The notes: generated from the sequence alone by a model not told the origin. A stretch of 64,000 nucleotides of DNA from Acidimicrobiales bacterium (GCA_029245675.1 JAQWOV010000020.1:89598-153597); one strand, 5' to 3'; shown: positions 40,940 through 50,744, numbered from the stretch's first letter. Translations and numbers: made by a program.

Positions 40940-41533
40940 TTGACCTTGAATATTCGCAAACTTATAACGCGACATGAAGAAGTCCGCATTGAAGGCGGAA
41001 AAGTAGCCGATCCAGCATTGCATCTTTACGGAGTGGCAGCAGTTATAACAAATCCATGGGCTGGAGAAGAATTCGTTGATGATCTGCGTCCAGAAATACT
41101 TGCTACTGCACCTGAACTTGGAGAAGAAATGGTTCCACGTTTAGTTGAGATGGCAGGTGGTGGAAATTTGATCGAAGCATATGGAAAAGCAGCAATGGTA
41201 GGAACGAGTGGAGAGGTAGAGCACGGATCTGCCCTAATCCACACATTGCGCTTTGGAAATGTCTTTCGCGACGCTGTAGAAGGTACTGCCTATCTATCCT
41301 TCACTAATTCTCGTGGAGGACCTGGTGCTGTGGTCTCGATTCCCATGATGCACAAAATCGACCCAGGTTGGCGCTCACACTATCTAACTCTTGAAATGGT
41401 AATCCCTGATGCTCCTGCGCCTAACGAAATAGTCGTAGCCATCGGGGCATCAGTAGGGGGGCGCCCTCATCACCGGATAGGAAACCGATACTCCGATATG
41501 GAAGAAATGGGCATAGAGCAGAACGATGACTAA
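40940..41533 (+). CDS. Amino acid synthesis family protein (DUF1185)
   Basis: A 197-residue protein matching PF06684: NPWAGEEFVDDL, EAYGKAAMVGTSGEVEHGSALIHT, and HYLTLEMVIPDAPAPNEIVVA. The function is unsettled; homologues sit in catabolic operons for amino acid or ring compounds. The start is TTG at 40940 with AAGGG upstream; no other in-frame start keeps the conserved N-terminus. It is first of a four-gene run with aldehyde dehydrogenase, antiporter and thioesterase. Confidence 0.85.
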   Translation: MTLNIRKLITRHEEVRIEGGKVADPALHLYGVAAVITNPWAGEEFVDDLRPEILATAPELGEEMVPRLVEMAGGGNLIEAYGKAAMVGTSGEVEHGSALIHTLRFGNVFRDAVEGTAYLSFTNSRGGPGAVVSIPMMHKIDPGWRSHYLTLEMVIPDAPAPNEIVVAIGASVGGRPHHRIGNRYSDMEEMGIEQNDD

Positions 41534-41584
41534 AGAAATTGTCAACATTTCATATAGCGTTATCAGCGAAACAGGAGGGTCGGT

Positions 41585-43060
41585 ATGAAAGACTACTTGA
41601 TGTACATCAATGGAGAATTTTGCGAAGCTTCTGACGGTGGGCGTTTCGATTCGATAAACCCATCAACAGGAAAACCCTGGGCAACCGCTCCTGCAGCTAC
41701 TGAAGAAGATGTAGATCGGGCAGTAAAAGCAGCTCACCATGCGCTTTATGACGGACCTTGGTCAAAAATGACTGCTACGGAGCGCGGAAAAATGTTATTC
41801 AAGTTAGCAGATCTGATGACGGAAAATTCAGAGATACTTGGTTCAGTTGAAACTACCGATAGCGGAAAGCTTGCTGTAGAAACACGCGGTCAATCTGCTT
41901 ATGTCGCCGAATATTATCGATACTACGGAGGGCTAGCGGACAAGGTCGAAGGACGAACGCTTCCAATAGATAAGCCAAACCTTCACGTTTTCACCACCCA
42001 AGAACCCATCGGCGTTGTTGCAGGCATTGTCCCTTGGAATGCTGAAATGCTGTTGACCGCTACTAAAGCCGCTCCGGCATTAGCCGCAGGAAATACCGTG
42101 GTTATCAAATCTTCTGAAGAAGCACCCGCTCCTGTTTTAGAATTTGCTCGACTTGTTGACGAAGCCGGATTTCCACCAGGCGTTTTTAATCTGATTACAG
42201 GATTCGGAGAACCTTGTGGACGTGCGCTTACCAGCCACCCATTAGTAGCGAAGATTTCTTTCACTGGCGGCGTGGATGCTGCCAGACATGTTATAGAGAA
42301 CACTTCCCGAAATTTTGCTCCAGTATCTTTAGAATTAGGTGGAAAATCACCAATCGTGATTTTCGATGACGCCGACATTGAAGGAGCGGTAAACGGTGCG
42401 GTAGCTGGAAATTTCGGAGCTTCTGGACAAAGTTGTGTGGCAGGGTCTCGTGTCTTTGTGCAAAGCGGGATTTACGACGAGTTTATTAGTGAAGTAATAA
42501 AACGGGCTGAATCAGTACAGATTGGAGATCCTCTAGATCCGGAGACTCAAGTCGGTCCATTAGCCACAAAAGCTCAACGTGACCGTATTGAAACGACTTT
42601 GGCGACTTCACAAGAACAGGGAGCGATTATACATACGGGAGGTTGCCGTCCAGAAGGATTTGAAGACGGATGGTATTTCCAACCCACTGTTCTTGCCTGT
42701 CCAAACCAGTCAGTTTTGAGCACACAAGTAGAGCTTTTTGGTCCAGTGATGTCTGTTCTAAAATTTGAGACCGAGGAAGAAGCTATTTCATTAGCTAACG
42801 ACACAGAATTCGGTCTCGGCGCAGGTGTCTTTACATCTAACGTTGCCCGAGCTCATAGAGTTTCTGGCGCAATCCGCTCCGGCATCGTTTGGGTGAACAC
42901 CTACCGTGCCATATCTCCAATTGCCCCCTTCGGTGGTTTTCGGCAAAGTGGATACGGGAGAGAAGCTGGTATCAATGCCATCTACGATTACATGCGCACC
43001 AAAAGTGTTTGGATTAATACAGGGGAAGAGCCGATGGCCAACCCTTTTGTAATGCGATAA
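41585..43060 (+). CDS. Aldehyde dehydrogenase
   Basis: A 491-residue NAD(P)+-dependent aldehyde dehydrogenase of the betaine/hydroxymuconic-semialdehyde type. VPWNAEML binds substrate region, SFTGGVDAARHV is the cofactor loop, Glu in LELGGKSP and Cys in GASGQSCVAGSR (about residue 283) are catalytic. An ACAGGAGGG ribosome site precedes the ATG. It is the second gene after the DUF1185 protein; the pair is common in catabolic clusters. Confidence 0.94.
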   Translation: MKDYLMYINGEFCEASDGGRFDSINPSTGKPWATAPAATEEDVDRAVKAAHHALYDGPWSKMTATERGKMLFKLADLMTENSEILGSVETTDSGKLAVETRGQSAYVAEYYRYYGGLADKVEGRTLPIDKPNLHVFTTQEPIGVVAGIVPWNAEMLLTATKAAPALAAGNTVVIKSSEEAPAPVLEFARLVDEAGFPPGVFNLITGFGEPCGRALTSHPLVAKISFTGGVDAARHVIENTSRNFAPVSLELGGKSPIVIFDDADIEGAVNGAVAGNFGASGQSCVAGSRVFVQSGIYDEFISEVIKRAESVQIGDPLDPETQVGPLATKAQRDRIETTLATSQEQGAIIHTGGCRPEGFEDGWYFQPTVLACPNQSVLSTQVELFGPVMSVLKFETEEEAISLANDTEFGLGAGVFTSNVARAHRVSGAIRSGIVWVNTYRAISPIAPFGGFRQSGYGREAGINAIYDYMRTKSVWINTGEEPMANPFVMR

Positions 43061-43085
43061 CGAATATACGAACTAGAATTTCCTA

Positions 43086-44030
43086 ATGGAGCATTACACC
43101 GCGTTTCTCGGAGGCCTGATCGGGCTAGTTTTCTTTGCTGATCAGTTTGTAAAAGGGGCCTCAATAATTGCAAAAATCTATCGAGTATCTCCATTAATAG
43201 TCGGGGTAGTCGTTCTCGGTTTTGGAACGTCGCTACCTGAGTCTCTTGTTTCTATAACAGCTGCCTACGCCGGAGATCTAGAAATTGGTGCAGGAAACAT
43301 AATTGGATCCAACGTTGCCAATCTCACTCTTGTTATGGCTTCTGCTGCGATTCTAAAAGAAATAACGATGCCCAATTTTGATGATGTGCTTCGTAAAGAA
43401 GGGATTTTGACTTTTGTAGCTACTGCAGCTCTTGCGTGGGTTCTTTGGACAAATGGATCTATCAGTCGACTCGAGGGCACGTTTTTGCTTGGAGCAGGGA
43501 TGCTCACAATGTTCTTCATTTTGAGGAATGTCTCCACTCCAGATTTAGTAGATTCGGAAGAAGCGGAGAATAAGGCCTCGCGTGAGGTCGTTCGAATAAT
43601 TTTTGGTTTATCGGGAACAGTTGCAGGGGCCTACTTCACTGTTAAAGGTGCCGATGGACTAGCGAAGTCATGGGGAATCAGCGGTGGATTTGTTGGTTAT
43701 TTACTTATCGCTATTGGTACTTCTTTGCCGGAGTTAGTCACAACTGCAGCGTGTGCAAAACGTGGAGAAACCGAAATGATTATTGGTAATCTTTTTGGTT
43801 CAAATATTTTCAACTGCCTTCTGGTTGGGGGGCTCATGGGTATTGTCGGACCTGGTGCAATAAATGAACCAAATCTTACTGGCAGGGCTTTAATTCTAAT
43901 GCTTGTGGTCACTGCAGTAATGCTTGTATTAGCAGCCCTTGGTAAATCACTCAATAAACGAGATGGGTACGCTTTACTGCTCCTATATATAGCTACTGCT
44001 ACTTTTATCGGAATAAATTCGGTCGCTTAA
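43086..44030 (+). CDS. Calcium/sodium antiporter (CaCA family, YrbG-like)
   Basis: A 314-residue membrane antiporter with about ten helices. The two alpha repeats are clear: GFGTSLPESLVS with GNIIGSNVANLTL in the N-terminal half, and AIGTSLPELVTTAA with GNLFGSNIFNCLL in the C-terminal half. These hold the Na+/Ca2+ binding residues. It exports calcium in exchange for sodium, in keeping with a marine setting. It is the third gene of the DUF1185 run. Confidence 0.93.
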   Translation: MEHYTAFLGGLIGLVFFADQFVKGASIIAKIYRVSPLIVGVVVLGFGTSLPESLVSITAAYAGDLEIGAGNIIGSNVANLTLVMASAAILKEITMPNFDDVLRKEGILTFVATAALAWVLWTNGSISRLEGTFLLGAGMLTMFFILRNVSTPDLVDSEEAENKASREVVRIIFGLSGTVAGAYFTVKGADGLAKSWGISGGFVGYLLIAIGTSLPELVTTAACAKRGETEMIIGNLFGSNIFNCLLVGGLMGIVGPGAINEPNLTGRALILMLVVTAVMLVLAALGKSLNKRDGYALLLLYIATATFIGINSVA

Positions 44031-44045
44031 ACATTGGAAAAGTTT

Positions 44046-44849
44046 ATGGAAACGCAGTTTGATATTGAAACTGTGCCATCTCTGCAGAAAGATGGCACGT
44101 GGAGCCTTTTATTGAGCGATCAATGGAATATCGGAGAAAACCCTAACGGCGGGTATCTAATAATTCCGGCTTTGCGTGCAATGAAAGAACGCGAAGAGCA
44201 TCCAGATCCACTCTCTGTAACGGCCCATTTCCTACGACCCGGAACAGGAGCTGCTCCTGCTCAAATAAACACAGAGGTCCTACGACGTGGTCGCTCAGTG
44301 ACTACCACGAGGGGGTCATTGTCCCAGAACGGAACTACTCGCCTTGAATTGATAGCAGCTTTTGGAAATTTGATTGATGGGACAGGGCACGATTATGAGA
44401 TATCAGTGCCACCTCCAATGATTCCGCCTCCTGAAGATTGTGTTGGGCGTAGCGGTGAACAGCAGGGAGTTGACCTCGTTATAAATAACCGGATTGAGAT
44501 GAGGATGGTTCCGGTAGATGAAAACTCCGAAGAGCCTAAAAAAGCAGAGGTATCGGGTTGGATACGGCTCTTAGACGGTAGAGATCCAGATGCTCTTAGC
44601 TTGGTTCTCTTTGCTGATGCTTTTCCGCCACCAATTTTTAGTTATGTAGGAAGAGTGGGGTGGGTGCCAACTATCGAGTTCACCGTCCACATACGTTGCC
44701 GACCCGCTCCGGGCTGGGTACAAGGAAAATTTTGGACTGAAGATCTCAAAGATGGCAGGATGATAGAAACTGGTTTACTTTGGGATTCAACTGGGTCTTT
44801 AGTCGCACAATCAAGGCAACTAGCAATGTTTTTACCCTTGGATGCTTAG
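44046..44849 (+). CDS. Acyl-CoA thioesterase family protein (TesB-like double hotdog)
   Basis: A 267-residue protein from the ATG at 44046 (GGAAAAG site upstream); a TTG at 44034 is an alternative. GGYLIIPALRAM, SVTAHFLRPGT and EVLRRGRSVTTTRGSLSQ in the first half, and the second hotdog ending GLLWDSTGSLVAQSRQLAMFLP fit the PF13622 thioesterase superfamily. It likely hydrolyses acyl-CoA. Its stop shares a TTAG tetramer with that of the converging crotonase. Confidence 0.85.
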   Translation: METQFDIETVPSLQKDGTWSLLLSDQWNIGENPNGGYLIIPALRAMKEREEHPDPLSVTAHFLRPGTGAAPAQINTEVLRRGRSVTTTRGSLSQNGTTRLELIAAFGNLIDGTGHDYEISVPPPMIPPPEDCVGRSGEQQGVDLVINNRIEMRMVPVDENSEEPKKAEVSGWIRLLDGRDPDALSLVLFADAFPPPIFSYVGRVGWVPTIEFTVHIRCRPAPGWVQGKFWTEDLKDGRMIETGLLWDSTGSLVAQSRQLAMFLPLDA

Positions 44850-45607
44850 CTTCCAGTCCAATTAGGTGGACGTTTCTCAGCAAAAGCCACCGGGCCTTCG
44901 CGTGCATCATTTGATGTGAAGACAGGTATCTGCAGTTCTGTATTCAAAGCCCAAAGCTCCTCTTCGGTTAACCCTTGTGTGGTTGCTTGAATAATTTTCT
45001 TCGACGCAGCTACAGCTAATGGAGCGTTCTGAGCAATTCTTTCCGCTAAAGCAAGAGCGCCTTCTACCGCTTCACCTTTCGCCGTCACTCGAGCAACTAG
45101 CCCGTAGTTGGCTGCCTCTTCTGCCGTTATCGGATCAGCTGTAATCGCCATTTCCATCGCTTTACTAAATCCGACTCGACTTGGAAGGCGCAGTAGACCA
45201 CCTGCAGCTGCATAAAGACCTACTCCCACTTCTGGGATACCAAGTTTCACACCTTCTGCGGCAACAAGAAGATCGCATGTGAGTGCGAGTTCAAGCCCGC
45301 CGGCGAGGGCGAACCCTTCTACAGCTCCGATTAACGGTTTCTCAGCGCCCGATTTAATGAACTTCATGAAAGGTCCAATATCTTCGCCTCGAGCGAAAGC
45401 TTTCAAGTCCATGCCTGCGCAGAATCCACGCCCCGCTCCAGTTAGAACTCCGGCTGTCAAATCAGAATCGTCGTTCAACATTTCAATTGCTGCCATCAAT
45501 CCGTGTGAAAGATCGCCGTTTATCGAGTTCATGGCCTCTGGCCGGTTCAAGGTTATTAGAAGAACTCTGCCTTGTTTTTCAGTTAGTACCGCTGTGTTCT
45601 CACTCAT
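44846..45607 (-). CDS. Enoyl-CoA hydratase/isomerase (crotonase)
   Basis: A 253-residue crotonase-fold protein. The oxyanion-hole loops GAGRGFCAGMDLKAFA (about residue 58) and EGFALAGGLELALTCDL (about residue 97) are present; the Glu of PEVGVGLY fits the second catalytic position. It probably hydrates enoyl-CoA in a beta-oxidation-like route with the SDR and thiolase upstream. It is the last gene of that three-gene unit, 11 bases after the SDR. Confidence 0.93.
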   Translation of the reverse strand: MSENTAVLTEKQGRVLLITLNRPEAMNSINGDLSHGLMAAIEMLNDDSDLTAGVLTGAGRGFCAGMDLKAFARGEDIGPFMKFIKSGAEKPLIGAVEGFALAGGLELALTCDLLVAAEGVKLGIPEVGVGLYAAAGGLLRLPSRVGFSKAMEMAITADPITAEEAANYGLVARVTAKGEAVEGALALAERIAQNAPLAVAASKKIIQATTQGLTEEELWALNTELQIPVFTSNDAREGPVAFAEKRPPNWTGS

Positions 45608-45618
45608 TATTTTTTCTC

Positions 45619-46398
45619 CTATTTCGGTGGCATCCGTATGCCACCGTCAACTCGAATAGTTTCTCCGTTCATGTAAGGGTTAGTGATTAGATCCATCACC
45701 ATGAAAGCTAATTCTTCACCTGACCCAAGACGTTTTGGAAAAAGAACGGATTGCCCTAAGTGGGCTTTGAATTGTTCACTTGCTTCACCTTCACCATAAA
45801 TAGGTGTGTCGATGAGTCCCGGAGCAACGGTATTCACTCGAATCCCTAGAACTGACAAATCACGAGCTATGGGAAGAGTCATACCAACAACCCCTCCTTT
45901 AGAAGCTGAATATGCGCACTGTCCGATTTGCCCGTCAAATGCAGCTGCCGAAGCCATATTTACAACAGCACCACGTGAACCGTCAGCGTCCACAGGATCA
46001 GTTTGGGCCATGGCAGCCGCAGACCGACTCAACATGTTGAAAGAGCCAATCAGATTCACATTTATGACGAATCTGAATGCTTCAAGATCCATTGGCTCAT
46101 TATTTCTATCTACTGTTCTTCCCGCATATCCAAGTCCGGCCGAATTAACTAAGGCACGCAGTGGACCCATTTCTGAAGCCGCAGCTACAGCGGCATCTGC
46201 GTCTTCGGTGCTCGTGACATCGCATTTAACAAACAACCCACCTAATTCAGAAGCAACAGCGTTGCCTCGTTCCTCGTTTAGGTCTGCGATAACAACGCGT
46301 GAGCCGGCATCGGCTAATTGGCGAGCACTTGCTTCTCCGATTCCGGAGGCTCCGCCGGTGATAATTGAGGAAGAGCCCTCAAGTGACATTCTTGGCAT
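45619..46398 (-). CDS. SDR, 3-hydroxyacyl-CoA dehydrogenase type II-like
   Basis: A 259-residue SDR. TGGASGIGEAS binds NAD, VIADLNEERG has the Asp for NAD, VNSAGLG replaces NNAG, and the active site is Ser in NMASAAAFDG plus YSASK. The insert RTVDRNNEPMDLEAF and lack of long C-terminal tail resemble type II 3-hydroxyacyl-CoA dehydrogenases (HSD17B10-like). It sits between thiolase (TGATG overlap) and crotonase, so an acyl-CoA substrate is likely. Confidence 0.9.
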   Translation of the reverse strand: MPRMSLEGSSSIITGGASGIGEASARQLADAGSRVVIADLNEERGNAVASELGGLFVKCDVTSTEDADAAVAAASEMGPLRALVNSAGLGYAGRTVDRNNEPMDLEAFRFVINVNLIGSFNMLSRSAAAMAQTDPVDADGSRGAVVNMASAAAFDGQIGQCAYSASKGGVVGMTLPIARDLSVLGIRVNTVAPGLIDTPIYGEGEASEQFKAHLGQSVLFPKRLGSGEELAFMVMDLITNPYMNGETIRVDGGIRMPPK

Positions 46399-47570
46399 CA
46401 GGAAGAAATCCTTTCAATGATGGTTGCATTGGCGAGACCGCCGCCTTCACACATGGCTTGCAGTGCGTAGCGTCCCTCTGTTCGCTCCAATTCGTTAAGC
46501 ATTGTGGTCATTAATTTTGTGCCAGATCCGCCGAGAGGGTGGCCGAGTGCAATCGCTCCACCATTTACGTTCACCTTCTCTAGGTCTGCACCGGTTTCTT
46601 TTTGCCACGCTAAAACTACGGAAGCGAAAGCTTCGTTAATTTCGAACACATCAATGTCTTCGACAGAAAGCCCACTTCGTTCAAATATTTTTGCGGTTGC
46701 AGGGATAGGACCTTTGAGCATTGTTACAGGATCGGTTCCTGCGAGAGCGAATGAATGAAAGCGTGCTCGTGGCTTTAAGCCGAGCTCTTCTGCCTTTTCC
46801 GCACTCATAATCAGAACAGCTGCTGCGCCATCACATATTTGCGAGGAGTTTCCGGCAGTAATACGTCCATCCTCTTGGAAAGCTGGCTTCAGTGCGCCGA
46901 GTGTTTCTTCTGTGGTTCCAGGCCGGATACCTTCATCAACAACGTGCATTTCTGTCTCCCCATCGATATCGATAGGAACAGGAATAACTTCATTCTCGAA
47001 TCTTCCTTCAGCCGTTGCTTGCTCAGCTCTCCGCTGGGATTCTGCGCCAAAAGCATCTAGCTCTTCGCGTGTTATGCCGTATTCGTCAGCGACCATATCG
47101 GCACCAATGCCTTGTGGCGGCAGACCTGTTTCTGCATAACGTTCAACCATTGCGTCAGGGAAGGGACTTCCCATTTGTCCGCCAACCACAGAGCTGCCCA
47201 TAGGGACATTACTCATTGATTCAACTCCGGCAGCTATTACTACGTCGTAAGATCCTGCCATTACTCCTTGTGCGGCAAAATGTATAGCCTGCTGACTGGA
47301 GCCACATTGGCGATCCACGGTGGTGGCTGGGACTGATTCTGGCCACCCAGCTGCAAGAACTGCAGAACGACCGACATTCAATGATTGTTGACCGACTTGC
47401 ATCACACATCCCATAACAACGTCATCAACTAGAGCTGGGTCAAGGTTGTTACGTTCTGCTAATGCGTTAAGAGTAAGCGCAGCTAAGTCTGCTGGGTGCC
47501 AGTCCTTAAGTCGTCCGTTTCGGCGCCCACCTGGGGTGCGCACTGCATCAATAATTACTGCTTCATGCAT
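46398..47570 (-). CDS. Acetyl-CoA acetyltransferase (thiolase)
   Basis: A 390-residue thiolase from the ATG at 47570 (MHEAVIIDAVRTPGG) with GGAG upstream; a longer frame to 47681 lacks homology. The nucleophile Cys is in DRQCGSSQQAI (about residue 89), the His in GGAIALGHPLGGSG, and the final Cys in MCEGGGLANA. It cleaves or condenses acyl-CoA. The gene starts a thiolase-SDR-crotonase operon that could run the last steps of beta-oxidation. Confidence 0.95.
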   Translation of the reverse strand: MHEAVIIDAVRTPGGRRNGRLKDWHPADLAALTLNALAERNNLDPALVDDVVMGCVMQVGQQSLNVGRSAVLAAGWPESVPATTVDRQCGSSQQAIHFAAQGVMAGSYDVVIAAGVESMSNVPMGSSVVGGQMGSPFPDAMVERYAETGLPPQGIGADMVADEYGITREELDAFGAESQRRAEQATAEGRFENEVIPVPIDIDGETEMHVVDEGIRPGTTEETLGALKPAFQEDGRITAGNSSQICDGAAAVLIMSAEKAEELGLKPRARFHSFALAGTDPVTMLKGPIPATAKIFERSGLSVEDIDVFEINEAFASVVLAWQKETGADLEKVNVNGGAIALGHPLGGSGTKLMTTMLNELERTEGRYALQAMCEGGGLANATIIERISS

Positions 47571-47784
47571 TTTTTTCTCCTTATTAGTCCAGCCACGCTG
47601 GGTAAGTTTTAAAAGTATTTGAAGATCTGTGTTTTGGTGATTGTAATACAAATCAATTCTTTCTCCCCAATTGACCCCCAATTTATGGAAATTCCCCTCT
47701 TTAAGTGAGACTGCAATATCGGAGAACTACAATTAATTCAAATAAGCAACATAGCCAATGGCGTTGCTTTGATTGGGGAGAAGT

Positions 47785-48060
47785 ATGCATTTTGTGATAC
47801 ATGCAATTGATAGAAAAGATGCTGGAGATTTGCGCTTGCAGACACGTCCAAACCACTTGTTGTATCTGCAAGAGTTTAAAATTCTTTATGCTGGGCCGTT
47901 GCTTGACGAAAATCAAGACATGTGTGGATCACTCATTGTTTTTGAAGCTGACGATCTTGAAGATGCTAAGCGAATCGCAAGCGATGATCCTTACGCAAAA
48001 GCAGGACTTTTCAGTCAAGTGCATATAACCGGTTATAAACCGGCAATCGGTCCGAAGTAA
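47785..48060 (+). CDS. YCII-related domain protein
   Basis: A 91-residue protein from the ATG at 47785, preceded by GGGGAG. MHFVIHAIDRKDAGDLRLQTRPNHL and the later ESLF-like FEADDLEDAKRIASDDPYAKAGLF match the YCII fold, with the conserved His/Asp pair of that family. YciI-type proteins may act on small organics or as decarboxylase-like enzymes, but most are uncharacterised. It diverges from the thiolase operon; 214 bases between starts show no clear regulatory repeat. Confidence 0.82.
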   Translation: MHFVIHAIDRKDAGDLRLQTRPNHLLYLQEFKILYAGPLLDENQDMCGSLIVFEADDLEDAKRIASDDPYAKAGLFSQVHITGYKPAIGPK

Positions 48061-48062
48061 GA

Positions 48063-48848
48063 CTAAAGGGACGCCAAGAAGTCGAGAAGTATCGGGTTGA
48101 CAATTTCAGGTTTTTCAAGATTTGCTGAGTGTCCCGCTCCTTCTACTTTATGAAAGAAAGTTTCTCCGCCCAGCAGGTTGGCCATTTTTTCCCCGCGTTC
48201 TATGGGTATAGATGCATCAAGATCCCCATGTAGAACAAGGGCTGGGCATTTGATTTCGCCGAGCCTCTCATCAATGTCGTCTCTTTCGAACAGGCATTCA
48301 GCAGCATCATTCCACTCTTCTGGGTTTTTTGAATTCCATTTTCCGCGCCAGAAATTTGTTTCTGAGAAATCAGGTGCAAACAATAGAGAAGCGAGCGTTT
48401 CTCCAACTGGTCCAGACATTCCGTTTTGACGTGCCGAGTCATAAAGTCCCCTAAACAGTGTTTTCTCTTCTACGGCAAGCGCTGATCCTTCCGTATCAAC
48501 CAACACAAGGGCTCTGACTCGTTCTGGGTTCGAAAGTGCGAGCCTCATAGAGAGAAACCCGCCCTGAGACATGCCAGCTAGGACTGCTTCTTGAATATCA
48601 AGAAAATCCATAAGTGCTAGCAGATCGTCGGCTAGATCCCAGTAAGAGAATTCTCCTGAGCTAGAAGTTTGTCCCCACCCGCGTTCATCGTAGGTTACGA
48701 CCCGCCAACCAGCAGAAGTAAGCGGCTCTATTTGTTCCGACCACATTTGATGATCCATAGAAAACCCATGAGAGAGAATGATTGCAGGTCCAGAACCACC
48801 ATGGTCTACATAATGAATACTTTGACTATCGATGTTCAAGAATGGCAT
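48063..48848 (-). CDS. Alpha/beta hydrolase
   Basis: A 261-residue alpha/beta hydrolase. HGFSMDHQMW carries the oxyanion HG, the nucleophile Ser is in AGMSQGGFLS (about residue 96), the acid Asp in HGDLDASIP and the His in EGAGHSANLEKP. It resembles 3-oxoadipate enol-lactonase-like and esterase members; the substrate is unknown. It is a single gene converging on the YCII gene. Confidence 0.88.
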   Translation of the reverse strand: MPFLNIDSQSIHYVDHGGSGPAIILSHGFSMDHQMWSEQIEPLTSAGWRVVTYDERGWGQTSSSGEFSYWDLADDLLALMDFLDIQEAVLAGMSQGGFLSMRLALSNPERVRALVLVDTEGSALAVEEKTLFRGLYDSARQNGMSGPVGETLASLLFAPDFSETNFWRGKWNSKNPEEWNDAAECLFERDDIDERLGEIKCPALVLHGDLDASIPIERGEKMANLLGGETFFHKVEGAGHSANLEKPEIVNPILLDFLASL

Positions 48849-48897
48849 TGGTTTCTCCTTATTTGATTCAAGAATTATTACTAAGATTTACCCGATT

Positions 48898-50157
48898 TTA
48901 ATGTGGTTTGCGAATTCGTCGAGTTACTGTGTGAAAGATTTCGCCGGACCTCGCAACAATCGGACGGAAGGCAGACTGTTTTTCAATTGGAACAGCTTCA
49001 CGTACTCCCACTCGATACGTCATGTAAACAAAGAGGAGTGCGAAGACTCCCACGAACGTCCAATAGAACCCACTGGGGCCAAAAATGTTCATTGACTGCG
49101 CAGTAATAATTGGAGATATGACAGCTCCTAGACTGCTGACTAAAACAAGAGCAGAGGCGGCAGCAATTCTTCGTTCTGCGGGGATCCAGTCATTAGCCAA
49201 TGCGAGGAATAGGCCATAAAGAGGGAATACGAAAGCCCCAAAACATAAATGAATGATGATTATCCATGAACCAGTTGTAGGGGTTAAGGCCCCCAGCAAC
49301 GCAAGTAAACCTGCGATAAGTGTTGCACCTATAATCACGCTTCGTCTTGGAAGACGATCAGAGAGTGCGCCAAGAGGAAACTGGAGAACCACTGCGCCAA
49401 CAAATCCGACAGCGGTAAAAAGAGCAACTTTTCCAGTGCTCATTTCAGCTTCTGTTCCAAAAACTGTGCTCATGGAACTGGTACTTGCTTGCACAAAAGA
49501 AGCGAGAAATAAACCAACTACGGCTGCTGGAATAATGTTGAAAAGTTCACCTATCTTCATTCTTTCTTCTTCTTGAAGCGGGGGAGCGGAAGTTGAGGTG
49601 AGAGCGACTGGGATAACTGCCGAAGAAATCAAAACGGATGAAAAGATGAACATTCTGAAGCCAGAGGCATCACCTAGATTTATCAGCAGGAAACCTGCAG
49701 CGGTTCCGCCCATCATGATCATCATGTACGTTCCTAGAACTTTCCCGCGTACTTCGTTGCTGGCTTTCGCATTCAACCAACTTTCAAGAACAACGAAAAT
49801 CCCTGCATTACAAATACCGCTTATAAAGTAAACAACCATCCAACTTGCTGGCACTACAAAAACAGCGTTTATCAGGACCGCTATTGAGGCTGTCGAAGCG
49901 AGAGCAGCAAAGACCCGAATGTGACCCACCGTGTTTATCGCACCGATAATAAAGCGAGCTCCAAAAAGGTAGCCAGCAAAGTGAAAAGCCATTACTAACC
50001 CCATCATCCCTGCGGATATTCCTTCAGATTCTGCTCTGAGTGGTAACAAAATTCTTTGCAACCCGTTACCGACTTGCAGCAAAAGAAATGAGATAAATAG
50101 AGCTCCGATTCCGGAAAATACGGAAGCAGGTCGCTCGACAGTTATTTCTTGATTCAC
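48898..50157 (-). CDS. MFS transporter
   Basis: A 419-residue major facilitator with 12 predicted helices. The loop 2-3 region reads YLFGARFIIGAINTVGHIRVF and LGALSDRLPRRSVI is the repeated motif A in the second half. Start is GTG, overlapping the thioesterase stop as GTGA, so it is co-translated with that gene. Substrate unknown; the sarcosine-oxidase context suggests betaines or other N-methylated compounds, by inference only. Confidence 0.87.
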   Translation of the reverse strand: MNQEITVERPASVFSGIGALFISFLLLQVGNGLQRILLPLRAESEGISAGMMGLVMAFHFAGYLFGARFIIGAINTVGHIRVFAALASTASIAVLINAVFVVPASWMVVYFISGICNAGIFVVLESWLNAKASNEVRGKVLGTYMMIMMGGTAAGFLLINLGDASGFRMFIFSSVLISSAVIPVALTSTSAPPLQEEERMKIGELFNIIPAAVVGLFLASFVQASTSSMSTVFGTEAEMSTGKVALFTAVGFVGAVVLQFPLGALSDRLPRRSVIIGATLIAGLLALLGALTPTTGSWIIIIHLCFGAFVFPLYGLFLALANDWIPAERRIAAASALVLVSSLGAVISPIITAQSMNIFGPSGFYWTFVGVFALLFVYMTYRVGVREAVPIEKQSAFRPIVARSGEIFHTVTRRIRKPH

Positions 50158-50645
50158 CGCAAAGACCTGATGCTTTGCCCAACGAAAGCAGGGAATGGGA
50201 AAGACAAATGCTTATCCATGATATTTTTGGCAATAGTGAGAATTGGGTCCTTCATCGGTCCAACTTTTGGACTTTCTCCATCTTTTCCTTGTATTACGTG
50301 CAGAAGTAGAGCTTCTTGGGTGGCGGCTGGTTCAGAATTTCCTTCAACGTAGAGTTCTTGAAGCCAATGGAGCCGTTTCTCATCACATCCAAGAACCCAG
50401 CCTTCTACATAGATGTTGGCTTCTACATGGATTTCTCGAAGGAATCTCACTCGGCTTTCCACAGTGTAAAACGTTCCGCTTTCCTCGCGATAAGAGGCGT
50501 CAAACCCTAATTCTTCTAACAGCATGTCGCCTGAATATCCAAAAACTACTCCGTAGTAGCCTTCAGTGAGATGGTTGTTGTAATCGATCCATTCATGTGG
50601 AACTTTTGAACTCCAGCAGCGGATTGGTTCTGGCATATCGGCCAT
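50154..50645 (-). CDS. Hotdog thioesterase, betainyl-CoA thioesterase-like
   Basis: A 163-residue 4HBT-type hotdog protein. VPHEWIDYNNHLTEGYYGVVF holds the Asp/Asn-His active-site pattern and TVESRVRFLREIHVEANIYVE follows. It resembles the thioesterase domain found fused to or beside L-carnitine dehydrogenase, which releases glycine betaine from betainyl-CoA. The soxBDAG operon for sarcosine ends 99 bases upstream, which fits a betaine-to-glycine route. No carnitine dehydrogenase is in the window. Confidence 0.75.
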   Translation of the reverse strand: MADMPEPIRCWSSKVPHEWIDYNNHLTEGYYGVVFGYSGDMLLEELGFDASYREESGTFYTVESRVRFLREIHVEANIYVEGWVLGCDEKRLHWLQELYVEGNSEPAATQEALLLHVIQGKDGESPKVGPMKDPILTIAKNIMDKHLSFPFPAFVGQSIRSLR

Positions 50646-50744
50646 TTTGCCAACTTTCCGATTCTGTTAATCGTGCTAGGAAATAATGCGGCTTGCGTAA
50701 TCTAAGGCAACTTTATGCCGACTACAACCTTTGAGCGGGGATCT

